A stretch of DNA of 64,000 bases from the NCBI GenBank assembly GCA_009746045.1, contig RPFO01000102.1, positions 62,001 to 126,000 on the forward strand, given 5' to 3'. This DNA comes from Mesostigma viride (Eukaryota > Streptophyta > Mesostigmatophyceae > Mesostigmatales > Mesostigmataceae). Positions within the stretch are counted from its first letter, which is position 1. Each line of letters opens with the position of its first letter. The position numbers were made by a program, and so were the translations under genes. Below the pieces are notes generated by a model that had not been told where the DNA came from, did no database searches, and saw nothing but the letters and a program-made list of their open reading frames with translations. Positions 1 to 11,629 of the stretch are shown one piece after another.

Positions 1-377
1 AACCGGTGGAGCTTGTGTGTGCATACAAGTTCGATTAACATTTAATGTCTTACATAATCTTACACAATCAACCATATTTATTACCTGCAACTGGCTGAGC
101 TCGAAGGCAAAATGTATCGAACCAATGCATAGGACAGCACCTGGACAGCATGGGTTTTTCCACATCCCCGCTGTCGGCCTGTCGCCCACACAGTCACACG
201 CCCATTCATGGGCCGCGGGGTGCCATGCCGCGGGAGGCCGCGGGGTGTCATGCCGCGGGAAGCCGCGGGAAGGAGATCCGTACGATTCCAAAAATCATGG
301 GCAGCAGACCATGTGCGGCGTGCGATTCAACTGGATCATGCCCCATGGAAATCCACATTGCATTAATGGTCCGTGGA

Positions 378-648
378 TAATGTAACATTCTAGAACTTCG
401 GCGGGCTAGCAGCAAGCTACCAAGTAGTAGACTCTTTACCACACGATCAGCCAGGCTGGCTGTATGTACATGTGTAAAGGCTACGCGAGAATGCTCTTCT
501 CTCCCGCCCGATTACTCTCCCACCGATTTACGACGAGCTGTGGATACCTTACCTTACTTACAAGGATCGATTACAGCTGTGCAGACGATTATCCATGGTC
601 CATGGATGAATGTTAATGTAATATTCTAGATCTTCGGCGGGCTGTAGC
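378..648 (+). repeat. Duplicated 30-bp module
   Basis: The segment from 378 recurs from 614 with only a few differences. Both read TAATGTAA, then ATTCTAGA, then CTTCGGCGGGCT. Both are preceded by an ATGGTCC-type sequence, so the duplication may be slightly longer. Function unknown; it could be the remains of a small element. Confidence 0.55.
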
Positions 649-988
649 TAGTAGAGATCACCGGTGGCTGCCTATCAGGTTAGTTACGTTTTGGTCGGTA
701 ATATGTTGTTGCCATTGATCAAGAACTTATGTGCGTTTACTATCGAATTAGCTTAGCTTGTAATGCCGCCGATCTCCAGACGGCTTCCAGCAGCTCACGT
801 ACCCGCAGCACACACAAGCTGGCAGCACGGTAGATGTAACGAAACCCCTTTTTGCGAGTTTACCTGTCCAGTCATTACCTTGACGTCTGGCAGGCTGCAG
901 TTAATTACTTACAACAGAGCATGAAAGCACCCAAATTAAACCAAACCAAATCTGGCTCATACACATGGTCATCATGTCTACATTTTTT

Positions 989-1387
989 TGGGTGGGGGGG
1001 CGGGGGGGGGCAGCTCGCGGTGTGCGCGTACGGCGGGACCAAAGCTTTCGCTCATAATCGTCTTCGACAGTGAATCTTTCCGGCTGTGCTTGGTGTCGCG
1101 AGTGTACCCCGCAGCATTTTGCTATACCCAAAGTATCGTCTCTCTGGCGGGAGCACTGCAGCTGGCCGGCCTGAAAGAAAGGGTCTCGAGGCGGTTGCAA
1201 AAGGTAATGTGCTGACTAACATTTCTCTGCTCATTACATTCTGTCAGCCGTAGATTCTCCTGGCATTTGCCATACTATCAGGCGTGGTTGCTTATTACCA
1301 GTTTGATGGATGGTCCCAGCCAGGACTGCCTTACTTACGCCTCAGGGCCCCCTTTGCCCCTTCCCCCCCCCCCCCCCCCCCCCCCCC
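989..1387. repeat. G and C homopolymer tracts
   Basis: A G-rich run with single interruptions occupies 989-1010, and an uninterrupted run of 25 C occupies 1363-1387. Apparent reading frames crossing them are poly-Gly or poly-Pro artefacts. Tract lengths are prone to sequencing error. Confidence 0.8.
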
Positions 1388-3066
1388 GCTGTCCTGTTCC
1401 GTCCCCCATTCCTATCTTTTCTTGCACACACACAAACGCGACTTGGTTGCTGTCATTGATTGATTGTAAATCAAAAAGCTCTTTTGGTTCTAGTGTTTTG
1501 CGATTTGATCTTTCTCTAAGAGATACGCCCAACTTTACATTGTGCCTAGTTTGATAAAACGCCCTGCATGTATGTGCAATATTAATTGCAGGTTGGCCCG
1601 GCCGCCTCGTCCTGACCCTACTATACACATAGTAGTATGAGACGCGTGACCCATAAATTTCAGAACCCTAATAACAATCTTTTCTTGTTTCATGCCTCCT
1701 GAAACAAAATCGAAATTCTCGTTGGAAAGACATGGAGGCTTATAACCCCCTTTCTCACTCTCTTGATGTGTTGCTTGACCTTAGATTCCCACATCCAGCT
1801 GGTACGTATCTAGAAAAATGGGATCCAGCCACTCGCTTTCTATGGGCTGCCGTGCGAGGCGGTAGATCCTTGGTGTATTCTGCCCCGGCCTCCACCTTGC
1901 CATTCTTGGCTTTGCCATCAATATGTGTCGATCGAAGCCCCATCTCATCGTTAGTTCTGAAATGCATTGCAAAGAATGGCTGGTAGCAAATATTCTGACA
2001 TTGTTCCCCTACGGTCATGAGCTTTGCTCATTTTATAGTTACATGCGGTGCGTGCTTCAACGGGACCTCCCGTAGGTATAGGGTAGCTAGCTCTAGCACC
2101 AGTCACCTGGACACTGCACCGACTGTAAGTGGTGCAGGAATGTGTACCGAACCGAGTAGTAGCCCTTGCATCCGTCAACTGAGTTTGTAACTCACGGTAG
2201 GGATCTAGTGTCAAAAGTATGGCGAGACCTGTACTTGTTTGATTACAATGAGTTTGAAGGTGTGGCTATTGGCTAGGCTACAATAACGAGCCTAGCACTC
2301 AAGTATTGTAATAGATTGGTTCTCATCATGGTAGGGTTTGGTGGTACCCCAACAATCCATAATATGGCTAACTAATCATCCATGCATGCTATAGCTTGTT
2401 TTCCCTGCTGCTGCGGGAGTCGTACAAGAATGATGCAGAAGTAGGTGACTGGCTGCTCTTGCCCCACATGTAACGGTTGGAACCTGCACAGACCTTCCAG
2501 ACTCGCCTGGTGTCAGATACTTGTTTAGTGGGGCTTGTGAGAACTAGGTTAAGTAAGATGACCGCTTGTGATCATGCCTGAGGCGCAATGAGGCAGACAT
2601 CAGCTTGGTGTGCCAGCACCAGGGAGAAAATGCAGGAGACAATTCTTGGCATGAATGGGCCTTCCCCTCTTTTCTTGTTAATGAGGCAATCCTGCTGGAG
2701 GCATTTGTAGTGAAAATGGCTGGGAGCGTGTGGATTATACGCGATTGATGCCGATGTCCTTTCAAGGCAGCCGTGGTGCCTAGCTCCTCCAATGACAGTG
2801 TCTTATTAAGGTTAATAGATACAACAATGCTGTTAAATGTATGATTGCGCACCATGGTTTTCATGCCTTGAGCCCTTGACTGCATGGCAACACTGAGATC
2901 TTGCAGGTGCAGCTGCAAGCTTCCGCCAAGGATCCCTGCATGCAGCACGCACGCTGGTGCTGCGCCCGGCCGCCCGTGCCCCGCCGGGCAGTCCCAAGGA
3001 ATAGATAAAGCTCCGCGCTAGGTTACTTGTTTGGCTGCTCAACAGGCAGCCACGCACGTGTACGCC

Positions 3067-6000
3067 ATGTTCGGCTCAAATAATGATTGGCTGGAGGCCC
3101 TGGAAAACGACGCAGCATTGCAGCGGGTCGTGTCTGTGTTACTGCCGACCTTCACAGGAGAAAACTTTCCCCAGGCAGTGAAGTTGGACGTGATGCATGG
3201 CTTGGCAGCGGCGGAAGAAGGGAAGGTGGGTGAGCCGACTGCGCAGATGTCTGCATTTGATAATATAATCGTTAGAAGTAAGAACAGCAAAAGCAAGGCT
3301 TGATGAAATGAAGACGGAAGACTCCGTTGCTGGTTGATAATACTAGCAACAACATATCGTACAAACCATGCACCAGTTTAATATTAACTTGGGCAGGTTT
3401 CCAAGCGCTAAGTACATCTCCATGCATTGCTGTGAATGTTATTCTCCTCGGTCCACAGTGTCTCTTTCCCATTCTCATCGCTCCTCTTGGCCTTACCCAT
3501 GCATGCAGGGAGATGCAGGGACCTCGCATCCAGATGACAACTAGGCTGCTAGCTAGCCATGCACAGGCTATGCTGCTTACACATCAGGCTTAATGTCTCA
3601 CTATGTGCCAACGACAGGGATTGTTGAAGTTTTAAGTGGATTTCGCTACTTGTGTTGCTGCACGGGTGCATTTGCGCGGTTCGCTGCATGGTTACAGAAG
3701 CTGAGCTGACGCAAGTGCTGCAGTGTACTTCGAAGCCTGTAGCAAAGCAAGTTCGTTACGGTTACCTAATGCCTGGCGATTCAGGTGTACAAGATGAGAA
3801 AGATACGGTGGGAAAGTCTTCGCACTTCTATCTATGCTGACGTGCATTAGTCGCATGATCAAGGCTTTCCTACGTGACCATTGCTGCCCACGACGCTGCT
3901 TGCCAACGAGTATTCTTGCATGCAGTCATGATCATTTTCTGGGCATGTGGTGAGCTCTGCCATCTCTCGAGCGAGCGCACAGTCTGCAAGGAAATGCTAA
4001 CAACGTGGCTTGTACGTGGCCATCCATTCAAACCGGCCCGCCCTCGCGGAGCACCAGCAGGCAAATGGTCTGCTCGCATGGTCACGGCTCAAAGACGCAC
4101 TCGGGGAAATCAATTACCAGCACCTCATGTTTCAAGCCTTCTTGGACACGGATTTTATGGTAAGACGCGGCAGTGTCAAGAAGGCCATTTGTTTGGTCTG
4201 TCATAGTCTTACTCCTTTTGCTGTCACCTGCTTGATCAGCAGACCGCCAAGGGACGCAGAACCGATCACTTGGGCCAGGTACCAATTTCTGACCAAAGCT
4301 AACACCGCAAAGCAGTATAAATCATGGTTTTTCGTGTTGTGAAGTAAACCTACCCATTGCACCAGTTTGGTTAGCTGAATCCATAAAAGATTGTCTGAGC
4401 AGCACCTGTAACCATGTTCTTCACATAGTCATGGTCTGTTTTTGAACGGCATCACTGTCCAATGTTGCAATGCTATGCCCCTTTCGTACGGCCTTGCAAC
4501 GCTCGGCTTGGGTGTCCCGCTGGCAACCAGCATGGCACAACGTGGTACACAGCCCCATCCTGCGTGACTGCTGCTGGGATCTAGCTAATATAGCATCATG
4601 ATGCTGTTAAAATGGTGCAACTGTGAAGATTTAAGTGTCGTTCTTTCGGCAAGACTTAACCTGTGTTGAGGGAAGTGATTGCCTGACATGTGGCCATCCA
4701 ATGAGCTTGTTCACGCCTGCTTGTACGTCTTGACATGCAGGACAACGTGCGTCGAGCCTACGAAGTGGAATCCGGACCCCAGGTGTGTTCAAACATCTGC
4801 GTATCATCTTACGACACTATACTAGACTAATAATGCAGCTGGAATGTTCTAGCAACTTTTAGAGGTTGCTTTTATCCTGACTGTCTGCTAGCTGCTTACT
4901 GAGTTTATAGATCTCTCAAGGCTGTTTGTCCGATTCTTGCTCTTTTGACATTTCTCAGCAAATGTCGTATTATAGTGCTAATTTCAATTATAATCTTCCA
5001 GAAGTATTTGTCCTTAGCTGGCATTAATGAAAGAGCAGCAGGCACCCAGGTATGTTCGGGCATTGCCCTCTTCATGACATCATACTACTAGCCAACTTCG
5101 TAGCATTTTATCGCCAACTTCGTAGACATTTTTTTGAGCCGGAGGTAGTAGTACTTTAGATTATGAAACTTATTTACCACTTCCTCCTTCGCTGTTGGCT
5201 GGCGGGGTTCTCCTTGTTACACAATTCATTTCCGGTGCCACTCTGGTTCTATCACTCTACCGCTCTCAATGTTTGTATGTCATGTCCATTAGCAGCTGGC
5301 GTATACGCATTCAATGGCAGGCTTTCCTGCAACTTTTGCCTGCGTGCTGCGTCACAGGCCGACAGTCTTGCAGGGTCGCGCGGCAAAAGGGCAAACAGCA
5401 GCGGCACTGGCGGCCCCTCGGATGACCCCGGACCCAGTAACAAACGCACCCATTATGCTGGCAGCGGAAGTGGGAGCGGTACTGACGGCAACGCTAGCAG
5501 AGCAAGTGGCAGTAACCGCACTGGTAATCCTGCCTCATCGCCTACGCAACCTGCCTCGGCTTCACAGCCGCCACCGGCACGAGCGGGCTCTACGGGACCC
5601 ACAGCGGCGCAAGCCGCAAATGCAGGTGTTTACATATCTATATTATTATCACAAACTGCCGGTGCGCATCGATGCTATGCACGGATGATCAGCATGTGTG
5701 AGGGTGACAATATGTATGTAGTTTGCTGCTACCCTCCCTGGCTCCAGTCAAGTTCAACTCGCTGTTATGAGTGTAGGGCCCGCACACAGGAGTTGGTGGT
5801 GATGGCACGTACAGAACAGGTGGGGGGTCACCCCTGCGGGACCTAGCGGCCCAGAGTGGTGCTAGGATATTTGTCATGGAGGTTAATCCCTTTGTATTTC
5901 AGTGTTTGCATCATGAAAGCGCATCCTTGTGAGCGCCGGCGGTAGTATGTGTTTTAGTTTACCGCAGCCTCCCACAGGGCCACTCTAGCTTCCCAGGGGT

Positions 6001-9000
6001 TACCAGAAGCAGTTCGAAGGGTTTACATTTAGAGCCCTGCAGCAGCAGCTTGTGCGACCTTGTTGTCTTCATTCTGAGCATGCATATGCAAGATCCATCT
6101 GGCCTTGGATGGAGGGTGGGCGGGTGAGCGCGGTCAGACTTTACAGGAAATGCAGTGCTGCATAGCCACACTCACTTTCAAGCTCTAAGCTTGCAAGCAT
6201 CTTAAACTATTACAGTAATTGTTTTTTATTCCATGTCCAATGCACTTGCTCCAAATGCACCTGCCGCTCTCTTAATGCTCCTCTCCCGTGTTCACCTTGG
6301 ACTCCAATGAATCCCCCGTTAACGGGTGGGCGGGAAGCAGCACCATTGGGACCTCGGGACCAGCGCCGCGTCAAAACCGCGCCCACAGAACGCCCCCCCG
6401 CCAATGCCTCTGCACCTCCCATGTGGTGGGGGGATGACAGCGAGCGACCACACACATGGTAAGTGGATTGCATGTTTCTGCACGGGATCTGCTTGGTTTC
6501 CAGAGAGTCCGTTTCCAGGTGGCCTCGTTCTCAGGCATAGTGTGGAATAGTTAGTGCATTCGTATCTAGGATTTCTTGTGCACCTGTGGTTAATGTTGCA
6601 CCTTCAGCACTTTTCCAACATTATGAGCCACGCCCCCTTTCGATGGCCTGCTTTGTAGAAACCGCATAAAGCTGTTTAGCCGGCGCCTCAACCGTCCATT
6701 CTACAAAGCAGAATAAATTACTTGTGTCTAATGTTGACATGTCAGCTAATTGTGGCAGTTTGAAATAACTTGAAAATGTTGCAGCCAGGATACACAGATC
6801 AATAAGCCTATTCATTCATGGCTTTCTGCTCACCTTCACTGCTCTCTTGGGTGGTTAATGTTAGGACCATGGCCTCAAGAAACTCTGGCGGTTGCCTCCG
6901 CACAGATCCGTGTGGTCTGAGACAAGCTGCATGCGCTATTATAGAACAGAAGTATGGAATACAAAGCAACCACCTTGTTTCTAGAGTGCTTTCTTGCACC
7001 TAGGGTAAATGCCAAAGTGCATCTGCTACGTTTGAAAAAGACTCCAAAAAGTACTGGGTTTCTCTCTGCTTTTCACCTCCTCCAATCTTCATTGGCCACT
7101 CAGTCAAGTCAATTAAGGATCAGGCACTTTTCACTGTCAATCGATGCTTTACAGTAGATGCCAGCCAGATCTGATTCGTCTGCTGTGCACATCGACCCAC
7201 CCTGTCGTTCTCCTTCCAAGCCCCGCACTCCCTTCCTTGTGCCAGTAACTACTTGCATGAGTATGGAGTAGTGCTCCCATTGCTTCCTCTTGTAAGATTT
7301 TGCACTGCGTTGCTTTCGTGTGTGAAAAAACAACAGGAACAGCAATCGTGCCGGTTGGTATGCCAAACAACAGCATGTTGCAGAATTGTAGCCATCAACT
7401 CAGTTTGCTCTCAGCAGGACCCCCATGCGAACTTGGCTTTTTATTTTTTCCTTTTGATATGGCATGCTTTACAGGAATATTTTGTCTCGTCTATCCTGGA
7501 CTCTCTGTTGTTTCTTCTGCGGCAGGGTGCCGACGAACAACTCGTCGCCCTCTGCAGTGTAACAGACACTCCTCAAAGGGACATGTGGTCCGACTCTGCT
7601 TGTATTTCACATAATTACGTGCTTTCAATCTGCAGGACCCCGATGACCGGCTCGCAGCCCTTTGCCTGTGTGCCGCTTACGAGTGACTCGGCAGAATACC
7701 GTACTTGGACTGCCCAGATGATGCTGTCTGGCCTCCATGTTACAGCTGTCACTCGCATCCAGAACCCAAAGCTGTGGGACCGATACGTACTCAAGCGGCG
7801 CCACGTGCTTGGCGACAAAGTCAGCCCGGGTGCACAGCCCGACCTTCCGGTGTTTGATCTCCATGAGGTGAGGTGGCGCTTGTTATCTGGTAACAAACCA
7901 GCAAACAAATTTTTGACACATCCAGTTGGCAGTAATATCTTGAATGAGAATGTTTTTACCCCAATCCATTTCCTCGCACCCTCTGCACGTGGTGAGCCTG
8001 AGGCACCCTGGCTGGCAAGTAGTGCACTGTTTCTGTTGAATAATACCATAGCTAGTGCTGGCTTTCTTTGTGGTATACGGACTCTTGCTCTGAGTATATG
8101 TTGGCAAAGCTGTTATCTACCGCACTCGAACGTTGCTGCCCCTTGTTTGAAGGATTTTTTCGGCCACACCTCCAAGCTTGCTCCCAATGCAATCGCCTTG
8201 CTTTTGTCTTCCGTTGGGTTTCACCCATTGTTGTCGTGGCAAGGGTAAGGTTATGGCTGGGATTCCCATCAAGGCTTATACTTCTATGTTGTTTGGCTGT
8301 TGGGCTCTTGTATGTGCTTTGCAGGCCCTCCTCTACCACTGCAGCAAGGAGCCAGACCACACCAAGATCTGCGGACAGGTGCGCAGTGGAGGACACGTTG
8401 TAACAGCCACCACACGGACATTTTCACAGAGATGCTTCTGCATTAGCCCAGCAAGACGTTTTCCTAATGTGATTTCAAGCCCATTAGCCCAGCAAGACGT
8501 TTTCCTATTGAGATGCTTTGTTGATGGACCTTGTCCAGCATGATTTGTAAACATTTTGGTGGCCACTTTGCTGACTCCTTACGGCTTCAGGCATGATCTC
8601 ATTCAGCAGTTGACATCCAGCTTTTTCTTGCGTTTCGTCTGCCACCATTGGTAGGGACTTGCGTTACTGCAAAATGATTAGGTGAAGCCTCGTATTTGAT
8701 ACATGGCGCTCTCTAATCTACAATGCATGCACCACGCCATGACATGAGCGTTTCTACGAATGCGTGTGCCAGCTTTAGGTGACAAAACATTACTGCTGCA
8801 AGATCAACTGCTTGCGTGACCCCAGCTAGTGTCCGCGAGAGAGAGAGCAAAGACAACGCCTATCGATGACTCTGGAAGGCAACCACCGCCAAGGTCGCGA
8901 TAGTTACCAAACTATGATACTAGATTGGGCGGCCTCGCAGCTTTGACAGTGCCATGCCAGCGTGCCTGTTATTTCCTTGTTCCTCTTCACTGCTAACTCC

Positions 9001-11177
9001 CTTGGGGGGCTGGGGTTTGTCAAGGTGGGGAAGAAGGGGGACTGAAGGGAGGGAGGGAGGGAGGGAGGGAGGGAGGGAGGGAGGGGGAGGGAGGGAGGGA
9101 GGGAGGGAGGAGGGAGGGAGGGAGGAGGAGGGAGGGAGGGAGGGAGGGAGGGAGGGAGGGAGGGAGGGAGGGAGGGAGGGAGGGAGGGAGGGAGGGAGGG
9201 AGGGAGGGAGGGAGGGAGGGAGGGAGGGAGGGAGGGAGGGAGGGAGGGAGGGAGGGAGGGAGGGAGGGAGGGAGGGAGGGAGGGAGGGAGGGAGGGAGGG
9301 AGGGAGGGAGGGAGGGAGGGAGGGAGGGAGGGAGGGAGGGAGGGAGGAGAGCTCGTATTTCAATGTCTCGTAGGGCCAGCCTGTTGCTTTTGGCCATAAT
9401 CTCGCTTAACGCTGTCTGCCCTTCTTGCCACCCTTCTTCTGTTGTCTTGCTGCTGCTGCTGCTGCCATTTCTCTGCCATATATGCCATTACAGGCACGAA
9501 TTGGCTATTCTTAGGTCGTCACCATGCATGTGCAAAGGTGTCCTGTTTTGCACTTGCAAATGCAACATGCATGTGTCCTTCTGTGCTTAGCAGCATCCAT
9601 TGATGGTACAGCCATTATTTGATTCTTCGCAGCCATCTGCTCTTAGGATGTTATAATCCCATGCAGTGGCACTGACCATGCCTTGGACTAGGCTTCTATA
9701 GATGATCCTTATCTTCGATGTCCCAGAAAAAAGGTCTTTTTCTTGCATGAGGATGCATGTTTAACTTAGGCTTTGTGCTCTCGGGACAGAATTCCTGCCA
9801 GAAGGCTTCCAAATTATGCCATCATATCCCGGCTAGCATAGTGGACATGAATGAAGGAGTTCAAATCTCATGACTTATTTGGTCTGTGTGGCGCTCACAT
9901 ATGCAAACATGCAGGGGCTGGATCTGAGGTTAGCAGAGGGAGGCTACTTTGGGTCGGGCATCTACCTGACGGATGACCCGCGCAAGGCAATAACCTACAG
10001 CAACAACACTGGCAAAATCTACGTCTTCGCTGCCATTCTTGGTGATGTGCTGGCAGTGCCGGCGCGGGATACGTTTGCTCCCTGGAAGATGGAGCCCGAG
10101 AAAATTGCCCTGGATCGGCGTACATCGGCCGACATGCATTTCGACTCGCTGGTTGGCAGGCGGGCGTTCCCCCCAGAGGGAACTACGGGTGCCAATGAGT
10201 TTGTTCTGTACGACCACAGCGCAACGTGCCCCATGTACATGGTGGAGTTTGCAAAGAAAGGCAAGGAACGGGTTACGCCCACACCATCCGCACTGTGCGG
10301 CGTGCCTGATTTTGCGTGGAAGAGCGAGGGCGCAAAAGAGGCAAACGTGCCAAACCCATTTGGCGACGTGGCAGGCACCAGCAGCTACGTTGATGACGGC
10401 ACCCGCTGGAACTTTTTCCTCCACACCTTCTACCAAGGAGTTGTCCCAGATGTGGTCAGACCCGAGTGGACGATAGCTATCGGTATGAATGTCATGGCAG
10501 ACGCTGCTAATGCTGCTAATGCAACGACTGTGTGCAAGGGATGTACAGTCACGGAGAAGGTCCTCGCCAAATATCAAGGTTGGAAATGCGTGATGTGCCA
10601 GAATTCCCTAGCCAAGGGCGACATCTGCCTGGTCATGCCGTGCGGCCATGTGAATGGCCACGCCGACTGCTGCCGCCCGCTCATCCAAACGCGCGTCATG
10701 GCGGACGGGGTCACGTCGCAGACCTTCACCCGCTGTGAGGTGTGCACGCGGCGATTCGGCGTGACAGTGGGCAAGCAGCCGCTAAGCGCCCGCATGACCC
10801 ACCAGGTGGTCCCTGACATCACCCTGGCAGGGCACGCACAGGGTGGCATGATAAAGATAACATACTTCATCCCAGGTGGCATGCAAGACCCTGATGGTGA
10901 TGATCCTGGGAAGCTCTTTGCAGGAACGCGCCGCGATGCCTTTCTGCCAAACTCTACCGAGGGTAAGGAAGTGCTCAGGCAGCTGCAGCAAGCGTTTCAG
11001 CAGCGGCTGATTTTCTCTGTCGGCACGAGTCTTACCTCAGGGAGGGACAATGTGGTCATTTGGAACGGCATCCACCACAAGACTGACCTTACGCCGCATG
11101 CTGAGCATGGATACCCAGATGGCACATATCTAACACGTGTAAAGGCAGAAATGCAGCAGGCTGGGGTGGTCGTGTAA
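3067..11177 (+). CDS. PARP - RING-H2 - Deltex (DTC) fusion protein, 9 exons
   Basis: Predicted ADP-ribosyltransferase joined to a Deltex-type E3 ubiquitin ligase, about 760 aa. Exons by splice signal and phase: 3067-3225, 4061-4159, 4741-4782, 5002-5049, 5358-5625, 6341-6458, 7636-7867, 8325-8378, 9915-11177. All junctions keep frame. Residues 1-116 are unrecognised and mostly helical-looking; 117-245 is a Ser/Gly/Pro-rich linker with short basic patches. The PARP domain (about 246-455) has RIQNPKLWDRY, LYHC (H327), GSGIYL (Y357) and NEFVLYD (E435), a complete H-Y-E triad. The RING-H2 uses C565, C568, C583, H585, H589, C592, C614 and C617. The DTC domain (about 640-757) has GTS.TSG, IHHKT and HGYPD; H738 and E752 are 14 residues apart, as I recall for the DTX2 catalytic pair. 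Deltex RING-DTC modules ubiquitylate ADP-ribosylated targets, so one chain could do both steps (inference). The start at 3067 and exon 2 acceptor are the least certain points; an upstream exon is possible. Confidence 0.85.
9047..9348 (+). repeat. (GGGA)n microsatellite, about 300 bp, in the last PARP-Deltex intron
   Basis: About 75 near-perfect GGGA units on the coding strand, with a few GGGGA or GGA interruptions near the 5' side. The array lies in the intron between exons 8 and 9 of the PARP-Deltex gene. The transcript would carry a long run of G triplets able to form G-quadruplexes. Open frames reading Gly-Arg-Glu or Leu-Pro-Pro-Ser repeats here are artefacts of the repeat. Confidence 0.95.
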
Positions 11178-11629
11178 TTGCTAAGGATGACAGCCAGAAG
11201 CAATTGACGCTAAGGCGGCCTGAAGTTGTATAATTACTCACTGGCAGACTTCGTAGTCTGGAGCGATGACGACGATGTAATGCTTATCTCCCTGCATGAT
11301 TCCCTGTCCTAGTCTGAAAGATTTGCCCAGAACCTGGTTCGGCCAACTGAGCCAAGGCTCCGCATGATCATTGTGCTCGGGTGCATGCCCCTCATCCATA
11401 AATTCATACAATTAGTGTTGCGGCTTCTACAATGGGATCTGCCTAGTTTCCCCTCCTGCCATATTGTGTTTGGCCCCCCCCACTGCCAGGTTTTTAGAGA
11501 GTGCAATCAAAGTTGTAAGGGGACGGACTATTTGTCTATAAACCATACCTAGCCATGCGGTAAAACCTTACACTTAGCATGGGCTCAGGCCAGGGCAGCC
11601 CCCCCGCAGGAATTAATTAATAAATAATC
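11178..11629. other. 3' flank of the PARP-Deltex gene
   Basis: This contains the presumed 3' UTR. TGTAA pentamers occur, for example near 11,274; that is the usual polyadenylation signal in chlorophyte algae, but one pentamer proves little. No coding sequence or transposon remnant is recognised before the LINE tail begins near 11,630. Confidence 0.4.

Larger units (their letters stand above)
1..3066. other. Upstream region without a recognised gene
   Basis: No reading frame here looks like a conserved protein. The stretch holds a GC-rich cluster of short CCGCGG-containing repeats around 205-275, a duplicated 30-bp module (about 378-410 and 614-648), a G-rich tract at 989-1010 and a 25-base C tract at 1363-1387. 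The last few hundred bases should contain the promoter and 5' UTR of the PARP-Deltex gene. I see no confident core promoter element. An additional upstream non-coding or coding exon cannot be excluded. Confidence 0.5.

Noticed and set aside
7529-7559. An extra short exon after GCGGCAG with a GTGTAA donor
   Set aside because: Including it puts the next PARP exon out of frame, whereas joining 6,458 directly to 7,636 keeps phase.
7253-8248. A 331-codon continuous plus-strand frame as one exon
   Set aside because: Only 7636-7867 carries PARP motifs. Splice signals and phase on both sides define a smaller exon, and the flanking translation has no conservation.
8920-9397. Long frames of poly Leu-Pro-Pro-Ser or Gly-Arg-Glu on both strands
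   Set aside because: They are created by the GGGA microsatellite, which stays open in several frames, and they lie in an intron.
9930-10577. A 215-codon minus-strand frame and other overlapping frames
   Set aside because: They are antisense shadows of the PARP-RING-DTC exon, which has clear domain motifs.
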